DNA of 64,000 nucleotides from Bacillus sp. CH140a_4T (GTDB lineage: Bacteria; Bacillota; Bacilli; Bacillales; Bacillaceae_G): contig NZ_WBPF01000013.1 in NCBI RefSeq assembly GCF_008923725.1, forward strand, positions 372,001-436,000, in the 5' to 3' direction. Within the stretch, counting starts at the first letter, position 1; each line of letters opens with the position of its first letter. Positions 36,201 through 48,104 of the stretch are shown in pieces. The notes below the pieces were generated by a model, which saw nothing but the letters and a program-made list of their open reading frames with translations, did not search any database and had not been told where the DNA came from. The position numbers and the translations under genes are program-made.

Positions 36201-37199
36201 TTATAGTGCACATTCTTCAATCTCAAATCCTAAATCTTCAATCATACCCCAGTCTGCAGTCGGCTCTTGCCCAGCTGTTGTTAAATAATCCCCGACAAAG
36301 ATAGAGTTTGCTGCAAATAAACCGATTGGCTGTACAGAACGTAAATTGATTTCACGTCCTCCTGAAATGCGAATTTCTTTCGTTGGGTTTACAAAACGCA
36401 TCATCGCCAGTACTTTTAAACATTCTACCGGCGTTAATTCTTTTTGTCCTTCAAGCGGCGTACCCTTTACAGCAACAAGGAAATTACATGGAATTGAATC
36501 TGCATCTATACGTTGTAATTCGAATGCAATTTCAGCACGCTCTTCTATTGTTTCTCCCATTCCAAAAATTGCACCAGAGCATGGTGAAATCCCCGCTTGT
36601 TTCGCTTTTTGAACTGTATCAACACGATCGTCATACGTATGAGTGGAGCAAATGCTTTCGTAATTATTCGCATGTGTATTTAAGTTGTGGTTATAACGAT
36701 GTACACCCGCTTCTGCTAAACGTCCTGCTTGATCTTCGTTTAAGAAACCTAAACAACAACAAATCTTTAAATCTGTCGTTTCACGAATCTCCTTAACTGC
36801 TCCAATTACGTGATTCACCTCTTTATCCGTCGGACGACGACCAGATGCCACAATACAATACGTACCCGCTTTACGGCGAATTGCTTCATGCGCTCCTTCT
36901 ACAATCTTTTTCTGCGTTAGCCATGCATATTTATCGATCGGTGCTTCTGAAATAATAGACTGTGAACAATATCCGCAATCTTCAGGACATAAGCCAGATT
37001 TCGTATTAATAATCATATTCAATTTTACTTTCTTACCAAAGTGATGATGGCGAATGATGTAAGCAGCATTCATAATTTCTAACACTTCTGTATCATCAGC
37101 TTCTAATATAGCTATTGCATCCTCTTTCGTAATCATTTTCTCTTCTACTACGTCATATGCAAGTTTTTTCCAATCCCTTTTTGTTTGTACTTGTTTCAT
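36201..37199 (-). CDS. bioB: Biotin synthase
   Basis: A 332-residue radical-SAM enzyme inserting sulfur into dethiobiotin. The [4Fe-4S] site is CPEDCGYCSQS; the [2Fe-2S] ligands fall in KICCCLGFLNED and the SGGREINLRSVQPIG end region. Last gene of bioADFHCB, one base after bioC. Confidence 0.96.
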   Translation of the reverse strand: MKQVQTKRDWKKLAYDVVEEKMITKEDAIAILEADDTEVLEIMNAAYIIRHHHFGKKVKLNMIINTKSGLCPEDCGYCSQSIISEAPIDKYAWLTQKKIVEGAHEAIRRKAGTYCIVASGRRPTDKEVNHVIGAVKEIRETTDLKICCCLGFLNEDQAGRLAEAGVHRYNHNLNTHANNYESICSTHTYDDRVDTVQKAKQAGISPCSGAIFGMGETIEERAEIAFELQRIDADSIPCNFLVAVKGTPLEGQKELTPVECLKVLAMMRFVNPTKEIRISGGREINLRSVQPIGLFAANSIFVGDYLTTAGQEPTADWGMIEDLGFEIEECAL

Positions 37200-37200
37200 T

Positions 37201-38010
37201 TCATCTCTTCCCCTCTTTTGTTATATGCATAAATAAAGCGTGATACGTTGCCATTATCCCTTCATTTTCCGTGAAGTCTCTTTCGTATATGCGAAGCATC
37301 GCACGAAAGAGTGAGGGACTTTGACAATATGTTTCTTCATTACTATTGGTTGCTCCTACTTTTCGAATAGAATGTAGAAACTCCCTAACTTCTGTAAATC
37401 TTTCTATGTAACATGTTTCAGAAACATGTACATCCCCTGTTTCTATTTCACAAATATGGCGCAACTGATTTTTCGAATAAAACCGTTGCCCAATCGATGT
37501 TTCATTTTGTATATTTTTTTCTTCTTTCGCCCGCTGGAACGAAGCATGCAACTCTTGAAATGTTTCCTGTCCAAACGTCGAAAAGAGTAATATCCCATCT
37601 ATAGATAAATGATGAAATAAATTTCTTATCACTTGTTTTAAATCATTTAGCCATTGAAATGTGGCATTTGAAATAATGACATCATACGTTTTTTCTAGTC
37701 GTAATCGTTCGATATCCTCACAGTAAAATGTTACATTGTTCACATTTTTTCTAGTTTTTGCAACTGCAATCATACTTTCAGCAAAATCAATAGCTGTAAT
37801 ATGTGCTTTCGGAAATAAGTTTGATAATTGCTCTGTAACATATCCTGTCCCGCATCCAAGTTCTAAAATACGTATCGATGCATTTGCACTATATCGCCGA
37901 TTCAATGTAGAAAGTAATGACTGTGCCATCTTTTTTTGTACATTTGCATATTGATCGTAGGATACAGCTGCCACGTTAAACCGTTTTTGTAGTAACGTTT
38001 TGTTGATCAT
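37201..38010 (-). CDS. bioC: Malonyl-ACP O-methyltransferase
   Basis: A 269-residue SAM-dependent methyltransferase (motif I RILELGCGTGYVTEQL, acidic motif ITAIDFAESMI). BioC methylates malonyl-ACP so that fatty acid synthesis can elongate it to pimeloyl-ACP methyl ester. It overlaps the bioH end by 35 bases; RBS GAGGGG seven bases before ATG lies inside bioH. Confidence 0.93.
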   Translation of the reverse strand: MINKTLLQKRFNVAAVSYDQYANVQKKMAQSLLSTLNRRYSANASIRILELGCGTGYVTEQLSNLFPKAHITAIDFAESMIAVAKTRKNVNNVTFYCEDIERLRLEKTYDVIISNATFQWLNDLKQVIRNLFHHLSIDGILLFSTFGQETFQELHASFQRAKEEKNIQNETSIGQRFYSKNQLRHICEIETGDVHVSETCYIERFTEVREFLHSIRKVGATNSNEETYCQSPSLFRAMLRIYERDFTENEGIMATYHALFMHITKEGKR

Positions 38011-38718
38011 GTCGTATCCCCTCTACAAATTGAGTTATCTCAATTCCGCAATATTCAAAATTCGTTACGCATAATGCGTGTCCAGCCTCCTTTACTACCT
38101 TGAGCGTTGCAGTTGCAGTCTCATTCTCAGCCATACTAAGCGCTGCAGAAAATGGACATATTACATCCTGCTCTCCGTGAATAAGTAGTATAGGTACTTT
38201 AACTTCTTTCAACTCTTCTCTCATATCTGTTTCTATTAAGTAATCTAAACCTAATTGTAAAGACTGAATACAATCACCTTTAAAGTGTTTTATTATATCG
38301 TCAAACCTTTTATTCCCTTTCAGCTCATCTTTCGTAAACATATTTTCATAAAAACGCTTGAGCGTATCTTCTTTCTTTCTCGCCAAATTCTTTTTCAGCC
38401 GTTCTACATGCAAAACGTTCCATCCACTCGTGTAGTCGCTCGTATTTGTAAATTTGGCAGTACCACCAATTAATACGATACCTTTTGCCTTAATCTTTTT
38501 ATGAGCTTGAACTGCCGCTAACGCCCCTAGTGACCAACCAACTAAAATTACATTTTCATCCTTTGCTACCTCTATTATTCGCCCCGCAAATTCACTTTGT
38601 TCTTTCACATTACGCCAATTGATACATTGAACAGAATACCCTTTAAAATACGGCAGAACTAAAGTCCAAACATCTTCTTCCATTCCCCACCCAGGAATAA
38701 AAATAATCTTTAGCTCTT

Positions 38719-38722
<4 letters not shown>
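37976..38722 (-). CDS. bioH: Pimeloyl-ACP methyl ester esterase-like hydrolase
   Basis: A 248-residue alpha/beta hydrolase. Opens [20 protein letters not shown]; nucleophile in [13 protein letters not shown], Asp in [10 protein letters not shown], His in KEAGHALCV. In the operon it takes the BioH role, removing the methyl group added by BioC. With bioC present and no bioI or bioW in the operon, pimelate comes from the BioC-BioH route. Assignment rests on operon position and catalytic triad. Confidence 0.85.
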
Positions 38723-41988
<3,266 letters not shown>

Positions 41989-42001
41989 AATTGCCACCCC
42001 T

Positions 42002-42034
42002 AATGTTAACTAGTTTATAAATATAGTTAACATT
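42002..42034. promoter_or_regulatory. BirA operator of the biotin operon
   Basis: Perfect inverted repeat AATGTTAAC-N15-GTTAACATT (42002-42010 and 42026-42034), the Gram-positive BirA box. It overlaps the -10 box of the bioA promoter, so biotinyl-AMP-bound BirA would block initiation. Confidence 0.92.
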
Positions 42035-42053
42035 AAATCTAAATGACTGTCAA
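42025..42053 (-). promoter_or_regulatory. bioA promoter
   Basis: Minus-strand TTGACA (42048-42053) and TTAACT (42025-42030) with 17-base spacing; the -10 box lies in one arm of the BirA operator. Confidence 0.8.
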
Positions 42054-42077
42054 TTATTTTTAAATCAAGTAGTTCTT

Positions 42078-42112
42078 AAAAAAGAACAACTTATCATACG
42101 ATAAGTTGTTCT
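42078..42112 (-). terminator. Terminator of the second TEGK-repeat gene
   Basis: Thirteen-bp stem AGAACAACTTATC/GATAAGTTGTTCT and a T run on the minus strand, overlapping the stop codon. It isolates the bio operon from the gene upstream. Confidence 0.87.
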
Positions 42113-42467
42113 ACTTTCCATGTTGTATCTTTCCAATTTCTAAAATAATCTCTTCATCTTTTTTTCCTTCTGTATCAATTCCAAGTTGTTTTGCATGTTC
42201 AATCAATAAATCATGGCGCTTCTCAAATCTCGCGGTATTTACTTCTTTCGTAACCTCTTCTTTTGTTTTTCCTTCCGTAGAAACCCCTAGTTTCTCAGCT
42301 GCTTTTTCCATCGACTTCTTCTCTTCAGTTTCTTTCGCTTTCTTCACTTCTGACTGCTGCATTTGCGTTTGCTTCGCCTGCTCTGATTCAGCTGCAAAAG
42401 TCGTGTAAATTCCAGCACTTCCGCCAATGACTAGTAAGGTGGTAAAAAGAATTATTTTTTTCTTCAC
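42111..42467 (-). CDS. Small exported protein with two 'TEGK' repeats
   Basis: A 118-residue protein: signal peptide VKKKIILFTTLLVIGGSAGI with cleavage near TTFA, a Gln/Lys/Glu-rich spacer, then AEKLGVSTEGKTKEEVTKEV (residues 54-73) and AKQLGIDTEGKKDEEIILEI (91-110). The units match those of the 35699-36019 protein, so the two genes are paralogues sitting on either side of the bio operon. Start at GTG 42467 behind GGGGAGG. Function unknown. Confidence 0.72.
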   Translation of the reverse strand: MKKKIILFTTLLVIGGSAGIYTTFAAESEQAKQTQMQQSEVKKAKETEEKKSMEKAAEKLGVSTEGKTKEEVTKEVNTARFEKRHDLLIEHAKQLGIDTEGKKDEEIILEIGKIQHGK

Positions 42468-42560
42468 TCTTTCCTCCCCTTTCAAATTCATTATAACGCA
42501 CATTTTTCGGCGTTAAAACCTATCTCCTTTATTTCCCTAAAAAAATATTACACATTTTTA

Positions 42561-42588
42561 TTGACATGTATGATGAATATATGATAAA
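42561..42588 (+). promoter_or_regulatory. Promoter of the T-box leader
   Basis: TTGACA (42561-42566) with GATAAA (42583-42588), 16-base spacing; the -10 box is weak. Confidence 0.5.
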
Positions 42589-42609
42589 AATTTAACTAAC
42601 ATCATATGA

Positions 42610-42850
42610 ATCGGCATTGATAGGATTTAGTAGTATTTCGATTTCTGATTTCAGAGAGCTGGTGGTCGGTGCGAACCAGTACAGAGCGAATTATGAATTA
42701 CCCCCTGGAGCTTCTTTTGCGAAACGTAAGGAGTAGTGAAAGACGGTTATAGACCGTTATATCTAAAGAGTGGTGAAATGAAACTGTTTCACAATTTAGG
42801 GTGGTACCGCGAATTTTTCGTCCCTGCATATATTGCAGGGGCGTTTTTTA
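42610..42850 (+). ncRNA. T-box riboswitch upstream of an NhaC-family transporter
   Basis: Stem I features AGAGAGCTGG, GGTGCGAACC and CTGGAGC (42653-42712), the T-box sequence AGGGTGGTACCGCG (42798-42811) with the TGG bulge that pairs with tRNA NCCA, and a terminator (42821-42841 plus T run). Uncharged tRNA would stabilise the antiterminator. The specifier lies in the segment 42688-42702; TAC (Tyr, 42699-42701) is my best reading and fits known tyrosine T-boxes before NhaC-like transporters, but the triplet is not secure without folding. Confidence 0.9.
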
Positions 42851-42892
42851 TTTTATTAGCGCATATCATACGACCCTTTATTTTGTGATACA

Positions 42893-42964
42893 TTCATTTC
42901 ACAAGCTAGGGTGGTACCGCGATTTCTTCGTCCCTGCATAATTATATGCAGGGACGTTTTTTTA
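42893..42964 (+). repeat. Duplicated T-box antiterminator/terminator module without stem I
   Basis: A second AGGGTGGTACCGCG (42908-42921), preceded like the first by TTTCACAA, then TTCTTCGTCCCTGCAT and a stronger terminator GTCCCTGCAT/ATGCAGGGAC (42930-42955) with T8. Between the two modules there is no room for a stem I or specifier, so this is a partial tandem duplication. Confidence 0.85.
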
Positions 42965-43106
42965 TCCAATCATTTCCGTATCATATTGAAAGATCAACAA
43001 TTACCGGTAATTTGTCACAAAATTCTAAATTTTAGAAGGAAATAAACAATATTGGCGAATTTTATATAAAAAAGAGCTATTTTAGATTACTTAGGAGGGA
43101 AAAACA

Positions 43107-44480
43107 ATGGTTTCAAAAATTGAATCTGTTCTTTTAACATTATTTATCTTTTTCTGTATTGGCTTTAGTGTTATTCAATTAGAAGTTTCACCACACATCC
43201 CAATTTTATTTGGTATCGTGCTTTTATTAGCATTTGGATTTATGAAAAAAATCTCTTGGTCTACTATGGAAAAAGGGATGATTAGTAGTATTTCGGCTGG
43301 TATTCCATCTATTTTTATTTTCTTACTTGTAGGCGTATTAATTAGTGTTTGGATCGCTGCTGGAACAATTCCAACTTTAATGGTATACGGCTTCCAGCTT
43401 GTATCTCCTAAAATTTTCGTTCCAACTGTTTTTGTTGTTTGTGCAATCGTTGGAACAAGTATCGGTAGTGCCTTTACAACTGCCGCAACTGTAGGACTTG
43501 CCTTTATGGGTATGGGTAGTGCTCTCGGATACGATCCAGCTCTAATCGCTGGTGCAATTATTTCTGGTGCATTCTTTGGAGATAAAATGTCTCCTTTATC
43601 TGATACAACAAACTTAGCTCCTGCTGTAACAGGTGTAGATCTATTTGAACATATTCGTAACATGCTTTGGACAACAGTTCCGGCTTTCATTATTGCTTTT
43701 ATCGCATTTTTCATTTTAGGAAGCGGTACAAGTGGAGACGTGGACTTTACAAACTTTATTAGCACATTAGAAAAAAACGCAACGATTTCTATTGTTACAC
43801 TTATTCCAATTTTATTACTGTTCCTATTCGCATTTAAAAAAGTTCCAGCAGTTCCAACATTGCTTGCTGGAATTGTAGTAGGAATTATTATTCTCTTTAT
43901 TTTTAAACCTAGCACTTCTTTAGCTGATTTAATGAAAATTATGCAAGACGGCTACGTTTCTAAAACTGGTATAAAAGACATTGATAGCTTACTATCTCGC
44001 GGTGGTCTACAAAGTATGATGATGTCGATTGCCCTTATTTTCCTAGCTCTTTGTATGGGAGGATTATTACAAGGAATGGGTATTATTACGCAGCTGATGA
44101 ATATCATCTCTAGCTTCGTAAAAAATAGCACACGCTTAATTATTTCTACTGCTTCAACTGCAATTGGTGTAAATTTCTTACTTGGGGAGCAATACTTATC
44201 CATCGTTTTAACAGGACAAGCATTTGCTAATAAATACGATGAAGTCGGTTTAGAACGTAGAAATTTATCACGCGTACTAGAAGATGCAGGTACAGTTATT
44301 AACCCGCTCGTACCATGGGGAGTAAGTGGTGTATTCTTATCGAACGTCCTTGGCGTTCCGACATTTGATTACCTTCCATTCGCAATTTTCTGTTTAGCTT
44401 GTCCAGTCTTAACAATTATTGTTGGTTTCACTGGATTTGGCCTTTCATGGAAGAAAGAAAAAGCAGTAACAATTTCATAA
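43107..44480 (+). CDS. NhaC-family Na+/H+ antiporter or amino acid transporter
   Basis: A 457-residue membrane protein with about 11 helices. Family motifs: TSIGSAFTTAATVGLAFMGM, GDKMSPLSDTTNLAPAVTGV and LEDAGTVINPLVPWGVSGVF. NhaC proteins exchange Na+ and H+, but members behind amino acid T-boxes are thought to carry the cognate amino acid, here possibly tyrosine (a TyrT-like role). Control by a T-box supports amino acid uptake rather than sodium homeostasis. GGAGGG before ATG. Confidence 0.85.
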   Translation: MVSKIESVLLTLFIFFCIGFSVIQLEVSPHIPILFGIVLLLAFGFMKKISWSTMEKGMISSISAGIPSIFIFLLVGVLISVWIAAGTIPTLMVYGFQLVSPKIFVPTVFVVCAIVGTSIGSAFTTAATVGLAFMGMGSALGYDPALIAGAIISGAFFGDKMSPLSDTTNLAPAVTGVDLFEHIRNMLWTTVPAFIIAFIAFFILGSGTSGDVDFTNFISTLEKNATISIVTLIPILLLFLFAFKKVPAVPTLLAGIVVGIIILFIFKPSTSLADLMKIMQDGYVSKTGIKDIDSLLSRGGLQSMMMSIALIFLALCMGGLLQGMGIITQLMNIISSFVKNSTRLIISTASTAIGVNFLLGEQYLSIVLTGQAFANKYDEVGLERRNLSRVLEDAGTVINPLVPWGVSGVFLSNVLGVPTFDYLPFAIFCLACPVLTIIVGFTGFGLSWKKEKAVTIS

Positions 44481-44486
44481 TATACT

Positions 44487-44518
44487 AAAAAGGATTACCT
44501 GAATCGGTAATCCTTTTT
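44487..44518. terminator. Bidirectional terminator after the NhaC-like gene
   Basis: Thirteen-bp stem AAAAAGGATTACC/GGTAATCCTTTTT between converging genes. Confidence 0.88.
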
Positions 44519-44529
44519 ATATTTCTTGA

Positions 44530-46881
44530 CTATCTATTTGCTTTCTTTCTTCTAAATAACAGAAGTAATCCCGCTCCAACAAACGCTAGACCTGCCCCAA
44601 TTGTAGAAACAACACTTGTACCTGTTTTCGGTAAATCACGTTCTTCTTTCTTTTCACTTACAGTTGTTGTTTCTTTTGAGTTTTCATTACCCGTCGTAGT
44701 TTGTCCAGATCCTGCATTATTTCCATTATTACCTTCATTTGTTGGTGGTGTCGTTGGATTTTCTCCATTATTCCCTTCACCTGTTGGCGGTGTCGTTGGA
44801 TTTCCTCCATTATTCCCTTCACCTGTTGGCGGTGTCGTTGGATTCCCTCCATTATTTCCTTCACCTGTTGGTGGTGTTGTTGGATTCTCTCCACCAGTTT
44901 CTTTACCCTCATCGTTCTTCTTCGTTATATCAATTGCATATTTAGCAAATTGATTTTCAGACGGTCCAACATATGATATTTTCCCATCTTTCTTTATATA
45001 CTTTTGTGCATTTGGTGAAGAATCGAATGTTGTATTTAATTTATCTGCAACAATTGGTTTAAACGTCCAATTTTTATCTGCTGCTGGATCAATCACTGGT
45101 GTTTCTTGCATATACTTCACAATGATTTGACGTGTTTCATCTTGTGATTGGTATACAACTTCCCCTTTACTTACACCTGGGAACGTTTGGCTACTTCCAC
45201 GATAGTTATTTGTAGCGACGATGAACTCTTGATTGTCAGCTACTGGTTTACCTTCATACGTCATATTTATAATACGATTCGTATTTGCATTTACAACTTT
45301 TCCATCTTTATCGTATTTCGCCGGTTGTGTTACATCAATTTCGTATTTTAAGCCATCTAAAATATCGAAGTTATATGTAGGATAGCCTATATTTACTAAC
45401 GGCTGTTCTTCTATTTTCTTTGGATCGATTTGATTAAACTGACCTGCAGACATTTCAAGCCATTCTTTCACTTGTGCCCCATTTACTTTTACAGCATATA
45501 ACGTATTTGGATATACATATAAGTCTGCAACGTTTTTAATTGCTAACGTTCCAGCTGGAATATCTGTATAATATGTAGCACCGTTTCGGCCACCTGCTTT
45601 AAATGGTGCGCCCGCAGATAAAACTGGAATTCCTTTATATTTGCTATACTGTCCATTTTCAGCAAGTAACTTTTCTACATACCATTTTTGTGCATTTGTC
45701 ACAAGTTGTACAGAAGGATCATCTTGTACTAATGAGAAATAACTATTAATTGGCGCTGTCGTTTTTCCTACAGCTGTATTCACATAATCAATTGTCGCTT
45801 GATGATCATCTTTAATTTCATTAACTAATGTTTCATCAGATTGTACTAATGGGTTCCCTTTACTATCAGCAATCGGACGAAGTTGCGGCTTCGATTGCTC
45901 TTTTTGTACTTCCCATTTTCCGTTTACCTTTTTCAATTGCATATCAATAATACCTAAATTACTTCCAAAGACACCAGGCATTACGACTGGAACACCATTA
46001 AATATATCCTTCACTTCAGTATGTGAATGTCCCATTAATACTGCATCTACACCAGGAACTTCTGTTAAATAATACGACGCGTTTTCCATGCCAACGTTGT
46101 ATCCACTCTTATCAACACCAGAATGCGCTAGTGCAACGATAACATCTGCACCTTCAGCTTTCATTTTCGGCACCATTTTCTTCGCTGTTTCAACTATATC
46201 TTTTGCTTTCACTTTTCCTTCTAAATTTGCTTTATCCCAGTTCATAACTTGAGGTGGAACAAATCCCATTACGCCAATTTTCACTTTTTGTTTTTGCCCT
46301 GATTCATCTTCTACTTCTTTTTCAAAAACATGATATGGTTTAAAGTAGTTTTGGTCGTTCTCTTCATTATTATCTTTATCATCTTTATAGACGTTCGAGT
46401 TAATAACCGGGAACTCTGTTTTACTAATTACTTTGTTTAAATAGTCTAAACCGTAGTTAAATTCATGATTCCCAAGAGAGATGACGTCATACTTCATTAA
46501 ATTCATTAAACGATATAATGGATGTGTATAACTAGGATCCACAGGCTTCTTCGGATCATTTATTTTATTCGCTACATAATCTCCTAGCGGTGTCCCTTGT
46601 AATGCATCCCCATCATCAAATAGGACAGAGTTCTTCGCTTCTTCACGTGCTTTATTAACAAGTGTTGCCGTTTGTACGAGACCTACTTTATTATCGGTTT
46701 TCGTTTGATAATAATCGTAATTCATTAAGTTAACGTGAATATCTGATGTTTCTAGAATTCGTAAGTTAACTGTACTCTCCCCTGTTTTCTCATCCGCATA
46801 AGCTGTTGTTGGCAATACTTGCGGTGCTATTACACCAATAGCAAGCGTTGCTCCAGCTAGCATTTTTTTTGACTTTTTCAC
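44530..46881 (-). CDS. Wall-anchored 2',3'-cyclic-nucleotide phosphodiesterase / 3'-nucleotidase
   Basis: A 783-residue surface enzyme. Signal peptide to about ALPTTAYA; metallophosphatase domain with ETSDIHVNLMNYD, FDDGDALQGTPLGDY, SLGNHEFNYG and MGHSHTEV; C-terminal nucleotidase domain (NRIINMTYEGKPV region); a Pro/Thr/Gly/Asn linker of four 14-residue repeats; then the sorting signal LPKTG, a hydrophobic helix and RRKKANR for sortase. GTG start at 46881 behind GGGGGA. Probably harvests nucleotides outside the cell; CpdB-like. Confidence 0.9.
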   Translation of the reverse strand: MKKSKKMLAGATLAIGVIAPQVLPTTAYADEKTGESTVNLRILETSDIHVNLMNYDYYQTKTDNKVGLVQTATLVNKAREEAKNSVLFDDGDALQGTPLGDYVANKINDPKKPVDPSYTHPLYRLMNLMKYDVISLGNHEFNYGLDYLNKVISKTEFPVINSNVYKDDKDNNEENDQNYFKPYHVFEKEVEDESGQKQKVKIGVMGFVPPQVMNWDKANLEGKVKAKDIVETAKKMVPKMKAEGADVIVALAHSGVDKSGYNVGMENASYYLTEVPGVDAVLMGHSHTEVKDIFNGVPVVMPGVFGSNLGIIDMQLKKVNGKWEVQKEQSKPQLRPIADSKGNPLVQSDETLVNEIKDDHQATIDYVNTAVGKTTAPINSYFSLVQDDPSVQLVTNAQKWYVEKLLAENGQYSKYKGIPVLSAGAPFKAGGRNGATYYTDIPAGTLAIKNVADLYVYPNTLYAVKVNGAQVKEWLEMSAGQFNQIDPKKIEEQPLVNIGYPTYNFDILDGLKYEIDVTQPAKYDKDGKVVNANTNRIINMTYEGKPVADNQEFIVATNNYRGSSQTFPGVSKGEVVYQSQDETRQIIVKYMQETPVIDPAADKNWTFKPIVADKLNTTFDSSPNAQKYIKKDGKISYVGPSENQFAKYAIDITKKNDEGKETGGENPTTPPTGEGNNGGNPTTPPTGEGNNGGNPTTPPTGEGNNGENPTTPPTNEGNNGNNAGSGQTTTGNENSKETTTVSEKKEERDLPKTGTSVVSTIGAGLAFVGAGLLLLFRRKKANR
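44722..44889 (-). repeat. Four 42-bp tandem repeats in the wall-linker region
   Basis: Four near-identical 42-base units encode NPTTPPTGEGNNGG-type repeats between the catalytic domains and LPKTG. Unit number is likely to vary between strains by slippage or recombination without breaking the frame. It is not a CRISPR array: units are contiguous and in frame. Confidence 0.88.
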
Positions 46882-47243
46882 AAAAAATCCCCCTTATACA
46901 ATTACCAAAAATAATGAGATGAATCTCTCTTTTTCTCTAACCACATACCTTTTTTCTTCTATTAGAGATAAGATTTTCATTTCATCCTGCGCTAATGAGT
47001 AGTCCCCTTAAACGCTTGATTAGTGAGACTTTAATTAGCTGGAAATATAGCCCTACTCATTAAAGTTTCACCTTATCTGACATTATCATATATAATGTAC
47101 TTTCATATCGTCAATATTTTTTGACATACTTCTACAAATTTTCTGTAAAGTTATTGTAAACTTTTCATAAACATATAATATGCCCTTACATTGTTAATAC
47201 TGCTGAATATGATACAATTACCAATTACAAGGAGGATGAATAT
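46882..47243. repeat. Intergenic region with a bcr1-related hairpin element
   Basis: No gene supported. At about 46986-47071 a roughly 86-bp element reads, on the minus strand, GTGAAACTTTAATGAGTAGG at one end and GCGCAGGAT at the other, like shortened bcr1 ends (GTGAAACTTTAATC... / ...GCGGG). It contains a perfect 10-bp inverted repeat TAATGAGTAG/CTACTCATTA (46993-47002 with 47053-47062). The flanking pentamers (ATAAG, TGAAA) are not an intact ATAAA pair. Confidence 0.55.
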
Positions 47244-48032
47244 ATGAAAAAAGTCATCTTAACAATTGTTTGTCTCCTCCTTCTAATCATTTCTTATTCT
47301 TACTTTGAAAAGAACGATGAGACAAAACAAAATGAACCCGGAGAAAAAACAGAAAAAACAGAAAAAACATCTACTCCAAGTTGGATTGATAAGCAAACAA
47401 ACGATTCCTTTTATCATCTCGTATTAGGTGATTCACTCGCCAAAGGATATGGATCAACGCAAGGGGGATTTGCTGAATTAGCTTCTAGACAAATAGAAAC
47501 ACAAATTCATAAACCAATTACAGTAGAAAACCTTGGGATAAACGGCCTTACAACTGATCGTCTCGCTAAAAAAGTTCAATCAGAAGATGTAAAGCAAAAA
47601 ATTAGAGCGGCAAATATCATTACAATTAATATTGGGGGAAATAATTTATTTCGTTTAAATCGTGATGTCGGTGTTATAGATGGTATTAAAATGTTAAATA
47701 AAGAAAAGGCTCATTTTGAAGCGGATGTAAAAAATATTGTAAAGACAGTTCGAGATCAAAATCCGGATGCTTTACTCATTCTTTCTGAACTCTATAACCC
47801 GTTACAACTCGATGACTCCATCGCCAGTTATGCAGATATGTTTTTAGATGGCTGGAATGAATCCGTTTATTCCATTGCAAAAGCAAATCAACCATCTATC
47901 GTTTTACCCATTCGTAAATTAATATCGAATGATAAAAAAGAGTTATTATTTGACCAGGTACACCCTAATGATAAAGGCTATACGATTATTGCCGATTCAT
48001 TTACAAAAAAAGTGTTGGCCTACAAATATTAA
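47244..48032 (+). CDS. SGNH/GDSL-family lipase or esterase, membrane anchored or secreted
   Basis: A 262-residue protein: N-terminal helix VILTIVCLLLLIISYSYF, Lys/Glu/Thr-rich spacer (EKTEKTEKTSTP), then an SGNH hydrolase. Block I LVLGDSLAKGYG with the Ser, block II Gly in NLGINGLTT, block III INIGGNNLF with the Asn, block V FDQVHPNDKGY with Asp and His. Resembles YpmR/LipC-type Bacillus hydrolases. Substrate unknown. GGAGGA before ATG. Confidence 0.86.
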   Translation: MKKVILTIVCLLLLIISYSYFEKNDETKQNEPGEKTEKTEKTSTPSWIDKQTNDSFYHLVLGDSLAKGYGSTQGGFAELASRQIETQIHKPITVENLGINGLTTDRLAKKVQSEDVKQKIRAANIITINIGGNNLFRLNRDVGVIDGIKMLNKEKAHFEADVKNIVKTVRDQNPDALLILSELYNPLQLDDSIASYADMFLDGWNESVYSIAKANQPSIVLPIRKLISNDKKELLFDQVHPNDKGYTIIADSFTKKVLAYKY

Positions 48033-48104
48033 AGTTTCCATGAAACAATTCTATTTTTATAACATGTCTTTTTTGTTACAATGAGAGTGGAAGGGGGCCT
48101 TTAT

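Noticed and set aside
42893..42964. A second complete T-box riboswitch
   Set aside because: Only about 50 bases separate it from the first terminator, which is too short for stem I and a specifier; treated as a partial duplication.
43175..43915. 246-codon open frame on the minus strand
   Set aside because: It is antisense to the NhaC-like gene, has no ribosome binding site and gives a low-complexity translation; shadow of a real gene.
44658..44976. Repetitive ORFs on both strands and a CRISPR-like pattern
   Set aside because: The 42-bp units are contiguous, in frame with the wall-linker of the phosphodiesterase, and have no spacers; the other frames only echo the repeat.
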